The notes beneath the pieces are model-generated. The model did no database searches. It was not told where the DNA came from and saw nothing but the letters and a program-made list of their open reading frames with translations. A stretch of DNA of 7,596 nt from an uncultured Verrucomicrobiota bacterium. GTDB lineage: Bacteria; Verrucomicrobiota; Kiritimatiellia; RFP12; UBA1067. Position numbers and translations under genes: made by a program. Below are positions 1 through 7,130 of the stretch, piece by piece (positions within the stretch are counted from its first letter, which is position 1; the number at the start of each line of letters is the position of its first letter). The stretch lies in contig CALYTX010000058.1 of assembly GCA_945487985.1 (NCBI GenBank), positions 1 to 7,596 of the forward strand. Direction: 5' to 3'.

Positions 1-9
1 AAACCCCAA

Positions 10-168
10 TCACTTTTTCTTCGCGCCGTCGCAACAGCAGCAACCGCCGCCGCAGGACTTGCACGAGCCGCCACATTCGCAGGGCGCACCCTTTGTCAGA
101 ACTCGCCGGACGGCAAGCGCGGCAAGAATCAAGATAACGGATACGACTATAATTGACTCATAGTTCAT
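10..168 (-). CDS. FeoB-associated Cys-rich membrane protein
   Basis: A 52-residue protein with one N-terminal membrane helix (about residues 5-20, IIVVSVILILAALAV), a short basic stretch (RRVLTK), and a Cys/Gly-rich tail with eight cysteines (30, 32, 36, 39, 43-46, the last four consecutive) ending in KKK. This matches the small FeoB-associated Cys-rich membrane proteins encoded just after feoB in many anaerobes. Their exact role is unproven; binding or relaying Fe(II) at the cytoplasmic mouth of FeoB is a common guess. The start at 168 is chosen because its ATG overlaps the feoB TGA (ATGA), suggesting translational coupling, and because it places the helix at the N-terminus. A GTG 13 codons upstream would only add residues overlapping the FeoB end. 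The basic residues after the helix put the Cys tail in the cytoplasm by the positive-inside rule. The stop lies 9 bases from the window edge, so a terminator or further operon genes cannot be seen. Confidence 0.88.
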   Translation of the reverse strand: MNYESIIVVSVILILAALAVRRVLTKGAPCECGGSCKSCGGGCCCCDGAKKK

Positions 169-2702
169 TTCCCGTACCCCTTCCTGACGATCATCCAAAT
201 ACACCAAAGGTCAACGAGAATCGCGACAGCCGTCCAGATTCCAAAGCCACCGCCCGCGAAAAGCACTCCAAGCCTGTACACGCTGAGCGCGAGAACATAC
301 CCGACAAAGAGCTGAAAGGCGACTGCGAACCATCCCCACTTCTGCGAACCCATCTCGCGGAATGTCACGGCGATCGCCACCATGCACGGCGGCACGAACA
401 GGTTGAACATCATGAACGAGAGCGCGGCGAGTTTCGGGAAGTCGCTGATTGCCGCAAAGAAGTTCTGGATGTGCGCACCGCTCGAGACCCCATCCATGCC
501 CACGGTGACGAGCTTCAGCGTCGCAGTCGCCTGCTCCTTTGCAATTTCGGCGGAGACGGACGCCGCTGCGCCCTGCCACGAGCCGAAGCCGAGAGGCTCG
601 AACAACCAAGCGATCCAACTGCCCAGATCGTGCAGAATCGACTTCTCGATCTCCTCGTCCGCAAGCAGGTTCATTGACCAGTCGAAGTGCATTATAAACC
701 AGAGGAACACGCACGCGGGGAATATCACAAGGCCCGCCTTGAGGATGTAGCCCTTGAGACGGTTCCACGTGTGGTGCCACACGCCCGATATCGTCGGCAT
801 GTGGTAAGCGGGGAGTTCAAGAACGAACGACGACGCCTCGCCGGCAAAGAAGCGCGTCTTCTTAAGCGCAATTCCGCCGAGAATGATAATTGCTATGCCG
901 ACAACATCCATCATGGCCGCGACATACCACTGCTCGCGGAAGAATAGCGCGGCGAACATCGCGATAATCACCGTCTTCGCACCGCACGGGACGAACGTCG
1001 CGAGAATCACCGTCATGCGGCGCGCCCGCTCGTTCTCGATGGCCCTGGCCGCCATAACCGCGGGGACGCCGCAGCCCTTGCCGACGAGCATCGGGATGAA
1101 CGACTTCCCCGAAAGGCCAAAGCGGCGCAGGAGGCGATCCATGATAAACGCAACACGCGCCATGTAGCCGCAGTCCTCGAGAAAAGCGAGGAAGAAGAAC
1201 ACGACGAAAATCACCGGGATGAACCCCAAAACCGTGGCAACGCCGCCCCACGCGCCGTCTACGACGAGGCTCTTCACCGTGTCGTTCACGCCGGCCTTTT
1301 CAAGCGCGCTTGTTATCAGTGCGCCTACGCCGGGCACCCAAACACCGAAGTTCGAAGGATCGGGTTCCTCCCACTCCGCGGCTTCCTTGTACGCCGCGTA
1401 GTCGACGTCCCAGAGATCGGGCTCGTCTTCGTTGTCTTCCTTCGCGACCGGCTCGCCGGTTTCCTCGTCCTCCACGAACACATCTTTCGCGACAATTGTC
1501 GCGGCGATCTGCTCGTCGATTTCCTCGGGCATCTCCTCAACCTGTGCGTCGCCGGCCTTGCCCTCGTTTACCTTTTCGAGATAGGCCTTCTCCCAGGCGG
1601 ACTTCGAGGCGTCCTTCTTTGCGAAAACGCCCTGCGCGTCTTCGAACGCCATGCCCTTGTACTTTCCTTCTTCGCGGCACGCGTGCGCCGTAAACGGGAG
1701 ATGCCATCCGTCGGCGAGAAATTCGTCGTTCGCCCAGTCGGTTAGAACGGTTCCCGGCCCGTTCTCCGCGACGGCGAGGAACCACATCACGCAAAGGGAA
1801 AGAATGAAAATCGGAAGCGCGAGTATCCGGTGCGTCACGAACTTGTCGATCTTGTCCGACAAGGTCAACTTTCCCTTTCGATTCTCGTTGAGAGTGAGCG
1901 AATTGTCCATGAGACGCTTGATGAATTCATAGCGCTGGCTCGTAATGATCGACTCCGCATCGTCGCCGAGCTCCTTCTCGCAATCACGGATGTGCTCCTC
2001 GATGTGCTTCATCTCGCCGACGCCGATGTCGAGCTTCTTGATTATCTCGCGGTCGCGCTCGAAGACCTTGATTGCGTACCAGCGGATCGAGCGGAGCGGC
2101 ACTTTGTCCTGTATGGACTCCTCGATGTGGGCGATCGCGTGCTCAACGGAACCCGAGAACACGTGCGGCACGTCTGGAAGCTTGTCCGGCCCCTTCTCGA
2201 CAACAGCCTTCTTCGCCATCTCGACGAGTTTCTCCGCGGCCTCCATGCCGCCCTCATTCCTGAGCGCCGATATGCCAACAACCTCGCAACGGAGGGTCCT
2301 GGCAATCTTCTCGAAGTCAATCTTGTCACCATTCTTCTTCACGACGTCCATCATGTTGACGGCCATCACCATCGGCAGCCCCAGCTCCGCAAGCTGGGTG
2401 GAAAGGTAGAGGTTGCGCTCGATGTTCGTGCCGTCGACGATGTTAAGGATCGCATCCGGCCCCTCCTCGACGAGGAATCGGCGCGACACCTTCTCCTCGA
2501 TGGAGTAGGGCGAGAGCGAATAGATGCCAGGGAGATCCTGTATGATGACATCCTTATGGCCGGCGAGGATGCCATCCTTCTTCTCGACCGTGACGCCCGG
2601 CCAGTTGCCGACATACTGCTCGGACCCGGTAATCGCGTTGAAGAGAGTCGTCTTGCCGCTGTTCGGATTGCCTGCGAGGGCTATTTTCACGCTTTTAGAC
2701 AT
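165..2702 (-). CDS. feoB: Ferrous iron transport protein B (FeoB)
   Basis: Inner-membrane Fe(II) transporter of 845 residues with an N-terminal GTPase domain. Visible G motifs: G1 GNPNSGKT (11-18), G3 DLPG (56-59), G4 NMMD (116-119) and G5 SALRNEG (145-151). A helical spacer domain follows to about 290. The membrane part starts with a helix at about 292-312 (ILALPIFILSLCVMWFLA) and continues with the family motifs LVVDGAWGG (479 onward), EDCGYMARVAF (509-519), GCGVPA (543-548), PCGAK (572-576) and a C-terminal gate region containing FNLFVPPC. The start at 2702 is preferred over an ATG at 2717 because GGAGGT lies 6 nt before it and it gives the usual MSKSVKIALAGNPNSGKTT opening. It overlaps feoA by 8 nt. 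It is longer than a typical FeoB of about 700-780 residues because of an extra acidic segment after the first membrane helix (about 313-470). The identification is secure; the function of the insertion is unknown. Confidence 0.97.
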   Translation of the reverse strand: MSKSVKIALAGNPNSGKTTLFNAITGSEQYVGNWPGVTVEKKDGILAGHKDVIIQDLPGIYSLSPYSIEEKVSRRFLVEEGPDAILNIVDGTNIERNLYLSTQLAELGLPMVMAVNMMDVVKKNGDKIDFEKIARTLRCEVVGISALRNEGGMEAAEKLVEMAKKAVVEKGPDKLPDVPHVFSGSVEHAIAHIEESIQDKVPLRSIRWYAIKVFERDREIIKKLDIGVGEMKHIEEHIRDCEKELGDDAESIITSQRYEFIKRLMDNSLTLNENRKGKLTLSDKIDKFVTHRILALPIFILSLCVMWFLAVAENGPGTVLTDWANDEFLADGWHLPFTAHACREEGKYKGMAFEDAQGVFAKKDASKSAWEKAYLEKVNEGKAGDAQVEEMPEEIDEQIAATIVAKDVFVEDEETGEPVAKEDNEDEPDLWDVDYAAYKEAAEWEEPDPSNFGVWVPGVGALITSALEKAGVNDTVKSLVVDGAWGGVATVLGFIPVIFVVFFFLAFLEDCGYMARVAFIMDRLLRRFGLSGKSFIPMLVGKGCGVPAVMAARAIENERARRMTVILATFVPCGAKTVIIAMFAALFFREQWYVAAMMDVVGIAIIILGGIALKKTRFFAGEASSFVLELPAYHMPTISGVWHHTWNRLKGYILKAGLVIFPACVFLWFIMHFDWSMNLLADEEIEKSILHDLGSWIAWLFEPLGFGSWQGAAASVSAEIAKEQATATLKLVTVGMDGVSSGAHIQNFFAAISDFPKLAALSFMMFNLFVPPCMVAIAVTFREMGSQKWGWFAVAFQLFVGYVLALSVYRLGVLFAGGGFGIWTAVAILVDLWCIWMIVRKGYGK

Positions 2703-2913
2703 TGGCCACCTCCACATTCTGCGCAGTAGCGTCGTTGACCGCGATGCGACTCTCGTGGACGGCGAGAATCATGTTGCCGTAGGATTCGCCCACGACGCGT
2801 ACAATCGTGCCAGCAATGAACCCCAGAGCACCGAGATGCCGTTTCACCGGCTCTTCGCCTGTCACGCGGACGATTCGCGCCCGATCCCCTTCCTTCATTT
2901 CCGCCAGTTTCAT
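2695..2913 (-). CDS. feoA: Ferrous iron transport protein A (FeoA)
   Basis: A 72-residue cytoplasmic protein of the FeoA SH3-like fold, the usual length for the family. The typical pattern is visible: an N-terminal LAEMKEGDRARIVRV strand pair, then KRHLGALGFIAGTIVRVV (the conserved R/K-x-L-x-x-L-G-F-x-x-G-x-x-V core), then a hydrophobic strand (MILAVHESRIAV) and a final NVEV. FeoA is needed for FeoB-dependent Fe(II) uptake, probably by touching the FeoB GTPase domain; the mechanism is debated. The start at 2913 is supported by GAGGAG 9 nt upstream (2923-2928). An internal Met at codon 6 would cut off the first strand. It is the first gene of the feo operon and its stop lies inside the start of feoB, so translation of the two is likely coupled. 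Transcription is expected to start from the promoter candidate at 2974-3003. Confidence 0.95.
   Translation of the reverse strand: MKLAEMKEGDRARIVRVTGEEPVKRHLGALGFIAGTIVRVVGESYGNMILAVHESRIAVNDATAQNVEVANV
2708..2713 (-). promoter_or_regulatory. Ribosome binding site deciding the feoB start
   Basis: GGAGGT on the minus strand, inside the end of feoA and 6 nt before the ATG at 2702. It is close to the ideal Shine-Dalgarno sequence. It lies downstream of the alternative in-frame ATG at 2717, so it argues for the shorter FeoB. Confidence 0.8.
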
Positions 2914-2922
2914 TTCAGCAAT

Positions 2923-2928
2923 CTCCTC
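2923..2928 (-). promoter_or_regulatory. Ribosome binding site of feoA
   Basis: GAGGAG on the minus strand, 9 nt before the ATG at 2913. It supports the chosen feoA start. Confidence 0.7.
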
Positions 2929-2968
2929 GTTCCAACAGAACCTTGCTGTTCCTTATCTTGTTAGACGC

Positions 2969-2981
2969 GGTAAAGTTTACC
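2969..2981. promoter_or_regulatory. Candidate operator palindrome over the feo -10 box
   Basis: GGTAAA-C-TTTACC, two perfect 6-bp arms around one base, covers the proposed -10 element. That is where a repressor would block RNA polymerase. Ferrous uptake operons are usually repressed by Fur or DtxR/MntR-type metalloregulators when iron is plentiful. The GGTnA...TnACC arms look more like DtxR/MntR-type sites than the AT-rich GATAAT repeats of Fur, but this is a weak inference from a single site. A second partial GGTAA half-site lies just upstream (minus strand, about 2996-2992). Confidence 0.5.
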
Positions 2982-3003
2982 AAAACTAACTTACCCCTGT
3001 CAA
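2974..3003 (-). promoter_or_regulatory. Candidate sigma70-type promoter of the feo operon
   Basis: On the minus strand, a perfect -35 consensus TTGACA (3003-2998) is followed after 18 nt by TAAACT (2979-2974). A TG one base upstream of that hexamer (2982-2981) makes it an extended -10. The predicted transcript would start near 2967 and leave a leader of roughly 50 nt before feoA. The match is by eye only, the -10 is only 4 of 6 to consensus, and these phyla can use divergent promoters. Its position directly before feoA and its overlap with a palindrome support it. Confidence 0.6.
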
Positions 3004-3047
3004 TAGGGTTGACTGCAAGAAAGAGTGAATCGTCTGGAATTACAATC

Positions 3048-6000
3048 TTACCAATACACGTAGCCGTAGGGATCGTAGCCGGGATTGGCCGACCAATAGA
3101 GCGATTCCTTCGACGACAGATCGAAAAGGCGAGATAGCGTTGTCGTATTCGGAACCGCTCCCCAGTTGAGCAGCACGAGCGCATGCCGGCGAAGATTGTT
3201 GTCGAGCGAAAGCGAATAATTGGCCTTGCCAATTGGATCGCCCTTCCCACCCGTGCCTCCACGAATGCGCTCGTCGAGAACCTTGAACGGCGAAATCTGG
3301 TCGAGCAAAACTCCCTTGTCGTCGGAGATTGCAAAAACCCCATCGGCGGTTATAATCCATCCCGGCCGCGGCGAAAGTAGCGAAGGCCGCGACGATTCGC
3401 GCCAACGCAACATCGAAAGACCGACATCTTGGTAGGGGAAGCTATCCCAGTTCGACTGATCGAGTGAACGACACAGCGCGCGTTCGACCTTGTTCGTGGT
3501 TGCATACGCCACGAGCGGAATTTCGCAATCCTTTATCCCTTTAGGCTTGCGCGGCAGAGGTTTTTCAACCTTCTCTTCATCGAGCGAAAGTCCCATGTCG
3601 TCGCCATCGGCCAAATCATGCGCCTGGTTGGTAGGACGCTTGAAATCGCGGATATGATCCTCGGCGTACTCCATTTTCTTCATTCCCCAGCGAATCTGCG
3701 TCTCATACATTTTAGTAAAGACGAAACCGGCCTGTTTGGCGATTTCGTCGTTGCCGACTACCAGCACCTTCGCACCCTTCGCGGCAGCGTCGCGCACCTC
3801 GCGCAATGTGAGCGCGGTATCGTTTCCGGCGATGAGTATCATATCCTTCGTCGCCCCGCCGGCGGAGAATTCCTCCGCGGCAATCCCGAGACAGTCCACC
3901 AGCCGCCGCGCGTCCTTGCCCGAAACGGCGACACGACGCGTTGGCGCTGGACGGTCGGCGAAGTAGTCGTTCATCAGTGCCGCAGCAACCCTTGTGGCCG
4001 CCGGACACTTTCCGCGCCCGGTCCGCCCCTCGAAGTCGAGCGCGCAAACATGGATAGAACCCTTGCCGAAATCAGAGCGCATGAGCGATGAGTAGGCCAT
4101 GTCGAATTCGCCGCGCACGAGCGGCCGGAAGCCCATGCGCTGCGGAATTAGCAGCGTCACAAGCGAAAGCGAATGCGAAGCTTTCCAACGCCAGCCTCGA
4201 CCGCCTTTGTGCCAGAACTGCGCCGGACCCCAGTCTGGCGCCCACTGCCAGGCGCTTGAATCGACAAGCGGCAACGGCTCGCCGCGCCAGTAACGCAAAT
4301 CGTCGTCCTCGACGCCCTTGAGCGAGCAGTTGTAGAAAATCCGTGGTTTGGAATCTTCGCTTTCAAAACCAATCCGCCGCCAGGTTTCACCCATCTGGGA
4401 AAGGATCAACAGCCGCTTGCCGGCGGCGACTTTCCCCGCGAGCGCGGCAAACGCTTCAATGCGTGCGGCAGGCGTGTTGGTCGAGGCAAAATCGTCCAGC
4501 GCACGCCGCCCGATAACGATATACTGCTCGGCGGCGGCAGCGAGATCCTCGAGCGAGGTCACCTTACGCAGGGAAAGACCAAGCTGCTCCAGCGCCGCGG
4601 ATGATTCGCCGCGCGGATCGAGTATCGCCATTGCTTTAACCCCGGCGATGGCGGAAGGCTCGGCTGCGACTTCGAGCCACATACGGTCGGTCCGTTCCGA
4701 AGCTGGCAAATTCTTCGCCTTAAAGTTGGCAACCAGTTCATACTTGCCGGGCGTGGAAGGCAAATCAAACTCAAAGGCATCCCAAACCACATCGCCCTGC
4801 TTGAGTTGAATCGTCTTGGAACCCTTGAGAAGCGTCTGTTTCCCGCGCATCAGCGCCCAAGACGCCTCAACTTTTTCCTCGCCAAGCCCGTCCCAAACCG
4901 CAACGATTGATTTCACCGCCTTTTCCCCGGGCCAATAACTGTGGGTCTGGTCGGCAAAGCGCGCCTTGGCGCTGGGATCGCCGCCGAGAAAGACGCAAAG
5001 ATCGTGGTTGTAGAGGCTGTGGATAGCCAGTTCCCAATTGTTCGATCCCGGCTTGAAACTGACATCGTCAAGATACATCGGCGAAATCCGGCAACCCCAG
5101 GCGCGCCAGGCCCGACCAACCTCGCGGACAAAGCGTTCATGCAGTCTGCGCCCGCCTTCCGAGAAATCGTAGAGCGTATACTGCGAGCCTTGCTTGTCGC
5201 CAGCAACGAAACCGCCGTAGTAGTTACCGGCCTTGGAATAGGCAAACGCGCGCATTTCCGCGAGCATCCGCGGCTGTTCCGCGCGGTAGGCCGCTTCACC
5301 GTCGTAGATTGCGCACCACTCGGTCATCGAAGGCTGCGCGCCACCGAACCAGCTGCCGTAATACGGCTGACCGAATTCAGCTGCATAATATGGAATCGTA
5401 TCCTCCCGGTTGCGGCGGTCGAACCAGTCGGAATACCATTCCAGACGTTCCTGCAAGGGGGTGAAGTTGAAATAAAAGTTCGAACATCCAATATCGCACA
5501 AATTGCCGTCACCATGGGCGAAGGCTAGTGCGTTGGGGTGAAAGCGCTTCACGAATCGGCAGGCCTCAACGATATCTCCCTTGCCAGACCCCTTGCCCAT
5601 GTCGCGCGCGCCCATTGTCCAAGACGCCGCACACATCATGTTCACGCCCACGGAAACGCCCACTGCGGAAGGATAGTTGCGGACGCTTCGCGCCCAATAT
5701 TCGCAATAGCGCGCGTATTCCGCGGCAAGTTCCGGGTCGGTGGCCGCCTTGCGGCAGGAAGCAATCGAAGGCGCACCAATAAAAGCCAAAATCCCTTTGC
5801 GTGCATACAGCTCCATCGTTGCTCGCGGCATGCGGAAACGAGATTCGTGCTGGTGTGTCTGGTAGACGGCATTGAAGCCGGCCTTGAGGAAATTCCCGAA
5901 GTCTTTATCGACATCATGCATGCCGCCGCCCCAAAATCCGCGAACCGACTGGGGGTGGCCGTTGAAAATCAGCTGACCCCTTTCGCGCCACACTTCGCGG

Positions 6001-7121
6001 AATCCAAAGATGAACTTCTCGGGAGCTTCCCCCTTTGCCGCGCCCGCCTCGATTTCACTGGCACAGGCATAGAGAAAAGGACGGCCTGGCTCCCACAACA
6101 CCGCGTCGCTCCACGGCTCGGAGACCTCTATCTTGTTGGCTCCGGCGACCAAATCGACCGTCTTGCGGATCGTCTTAACGGTTTTACCAGAGCGTTCTTC
6201 GGAAATCACAAAAGAAAGCGTGGCCTTCTGTGCGGCCTTGGCGTAAATCTGGCTGCGCAAGGAAATCTTCTTCTCGCGCACCGAGGTGTCGGCGAAAACA
6301 TCCTCGAGTATCACGTCCGCCCGCCTTGAAAGCTTCATCGGCGAGAAGAAGTGGCGCTGCTTGGCAATATCGTCGCGAGCGCGGTAACGAACGCCTGCAG
6401 TCCCGGTTCCCAAACCGCGATTAGTGGCGAACAGACGTATTTCGTTGTCCTTGCCGAATTCAAGCGCCTTGCTCAAATCGACAAAGCCGACCGGCGGCAG
6501 CATCGTGCCGCAACGTTTGCCGTTGACGAACACCACCACCTCGACACCGCCGATTTCCTGCTCGAGCGTTACGAGCGCGCCTTGCCAGTCGGCCGGCACG
6601 CGAACGGTTTTCCGGAACCAGCAAGCATAGGTGTCGTTATAAGCATCGGCCGGTTCAGCGCCCTTGTGGATGGTTGCCAGCGGCACAAGCGCGTCCAGCG
6701 ATATGGGCTTGGGCATCCAGTTGACTGCGCGGCCGTCGCGCGCGATATAACGTCCGGACGTCGGCGCGGAAGCGGTTACGGATTCCGGCGCAGGCGCGGG
6801 CTTGCCCTTCTTGCCCTTCTTACCCTTCTTATCCTTCGCCGTCTTGGCAGAGCGCTTCTTGCGCGTCTTTACCGATCTTGCACCGCTATCGCCAAGACCC
6901 AGAAGCGAATCGTCGGCCATCAACTCGTCGAGCGTTTTTTCAGAATCAGCTTTCGGATCTTCCAGCGGCGCTGGACATTCCGAGCGATCGACATTCTTCA
7001 AATCGCCAATCTGCAGCGGCTGCGCGAACCAGCCTTCGGTAAGGTCAATCGACACTGGCGCAGCCGAAAGCGTCCATGCGGCAATTATAACGCCGCCAGT
7101 CAAGAAATACCTACTCATCAT
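3048..7121 (-). CDS. Large secreted GH2-like multidomain glycan-active protein
   Basis: A 1357-residue protein. Residues 1-20 form a signal peptide (MMSRYFLTGG VIIAAW..LSA), so it is exported. In order: a GH2-type sugar-binding beta-sandwich (first strand near 24-32, resumed at about 134-236 with YACWFRKTVRVP and VVVFVNGKRCG); a Lys/Gly-rich insertion inside it (34-133); an Ig-like domain (267-378); a TIM-barrel-like domain (about 379-680) starting at LIFNGHPQSVRGF; a second beta-sandwich (687-821); one or two glutamine-amidotransferase-like Rossmann segments (828-1055 and 1062-1135); a charged linker (1150-1200); and a C-terminal domain ending in GYVYW. The barrel has AAEFG with Glu582 where the GH2 nucleophile is expected. 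Where Asn-Glu (acid/base) is expected there is Asn494-Met495, so classical GH2 catalysis is doubtful. The start follows AGGA by 5 nt (ATG 7121) or 8 nt (ATG 7118). The gene begins 7 nt after the fucosidase stop, so the two probably form an operon. Substrate unknown. Confidence 0.82.
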   Translation of the reverse strand: MMSRYFLTGGVIIAAWTLSAAPVSIDLTEGWFAQPLQIGDLKNVDRSECPAPLEDPKADSEKTLDELMADDSLLGLGDSGARSVKTRKKRSAKTAKDKKGKKGKKGKPAPAPESVTASAPTSGRYIARDGRAVNWMPKPISLDALVPLATIHKGAEPADAYNDTYACWFRKTVRVPADWQGALVTLEQEIGGVEVVVFVNGKRCGTMLPPVGFVDLSKALEFGKDNEIRLFATNRGLGTGTAGVRYRARDDIAKQRHFFSPMKLSRRADVILEDVFADTSVREKKISLRSQIYAKAAQKATLSFVISEERSGKTVKTIRKTVDLVAGANKIEVSEPWSDAVLWEPGRPFLYACASEIEAGAAKGEAPEKFIFGFREVWRERGQLIFNGHPQSVRGFWGGGMHDVDKDFGNFLKAGFNAVYQTHQHESRFRMPRATMELYARKGILAFIGAPSIASCRKAATDPELAAEYARYCEYWARSVRNYPSAVGVSVGVNMMCAASWTMGARDMGKGSGKGDIVEACRFVKRFHPNALAFAHGDGNLCDIGCSNFYFNFTPLQERLEWYSDWFDRRNREDTIPYYAAEFGQPYYGSWFGGAQPSMTEWCAIYDGEAAYRAEQPRMLAEMRAFAYSKAGNYYGGFVAGDKQGSQYTLYDFSEGGRRLHERFVREVGRAWRAWGCRISPMYLDDVSFKPGSNNWELAIHSLYNHDLCVFLGGDPSAKARFADQTHSYWPGEKAVKSIVAVWDGLGEEKVEASWALMRGKQTLLKGSKTIQLKQGDVVWDAFEFDLPSTPGKYELVANFKAKNLPASERTDRMWLEVAAEPSAIAGVKAMAILDPRGESSAALEQLGLSLRKVTSLEDLAAAAEQYIVIGRRALDDFASTNTPAARIEAFAALAGKVAAGKRLLILSQMGETWRRIGFESEDSKPRIFYNCSLKGVEDDDLRYWRGEPLPLVDSSAWQWAPDWGPAQFWHKGGRGWRWKASHSLSLVTLLIPQRMGFRPLVRGEFDMAYSSLMRSDFGKGSIHVCALDFEGRTGRGKCPAATRVAAALMNDYFADRPAPTRRVAVSGKDARRLVDCLGIAAEEFSAGGATKDMILIAGNDTALTLREVRDAAAKGAKVLVVGNDEIAKQAGFVFTKMYETQIRWGMKKMEYAEDHIRDFKRPTNQAHDLADGDDMGLSLDEEKVEKPLPRKPKGIKDCEIPLVAYATTNKVERALCRSLDQSNWDSFPYQDVGLSMLRWRESSRPSLLSPRPGWIITADGVFAISDDKGVLLDQISPFKVLDERIRGGTGGKGDPIGKANYSLSLDNNLRRHALVLLNWGAVPNTTTLSRLFDLSSKESLYWSANPGYDPYGYVYW
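6801..6836 (-). repeat. Four tandem 9-bp units coding a Lys/Gly repeat
   Basis: Four adjacent copies of a 9-bp unit, plus-strand consensus CTTGCCCTT (two identical, two with one or two changes), lie inside the GH2-like gene. They encode KDK, KGK, KGK, KGK (residues 96-107). Slippage at such a repeat could change the length of this linker without shifting frame. Confidence 0.85.
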
Positions 7122-7126
7122 CCGCA

Positions 7127-7130
7127 TCCT
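7127..7130 (-). promoter_or_regulatory. Ribosome binding site of the GH2-like gene
   Basis: AGGA on the minus strand overlaps the TAG stop of the upstream fucosidase gene. It sits 5 nt before ATG 7121 and 8 nt before ATG 7118. It rules out the longer open frame from 7211, which would have no signal peptide at its N-terminus. The choice between 7121 and 7118 changes the protein by one Met only. Confidence 0.55.

Noticed and set aside
1830..2729. A 299-codon open frame on the plus strand opposite feoB
   Set aside because: It lies entirely antisense to the well-supported feoB GTPase domain (running just into the end of feoA). Its composition (Arg/Leu/Asp/His-rich) is that of an antisense frame in GC-rich DNA, and it has no recognisable motif.
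2934..2950. AACAG / CTGTT short hairpin in the feoA leader, considered as a terminator or riboswitch part
   Set aside because: Only 5 bp with a 7-nt loop, no U-run, and no known riboswitch core nearby. Probably chance.
3004..3047. Possible terminator after the GH2-like gene
   Set aside because: No stable GC-rich stem followed by a T-run on the minus strand was found. Read-through into feo or a factor-dependent end remains possible.
5538..6329. A 263-codon open frame on the plus strand inside the GH2-like gene
   Set aside because: It is a shadow of the opposite-strand gene. No family signal, and its translation is rich in Arg, Ala and His, as expected for antisense frames.
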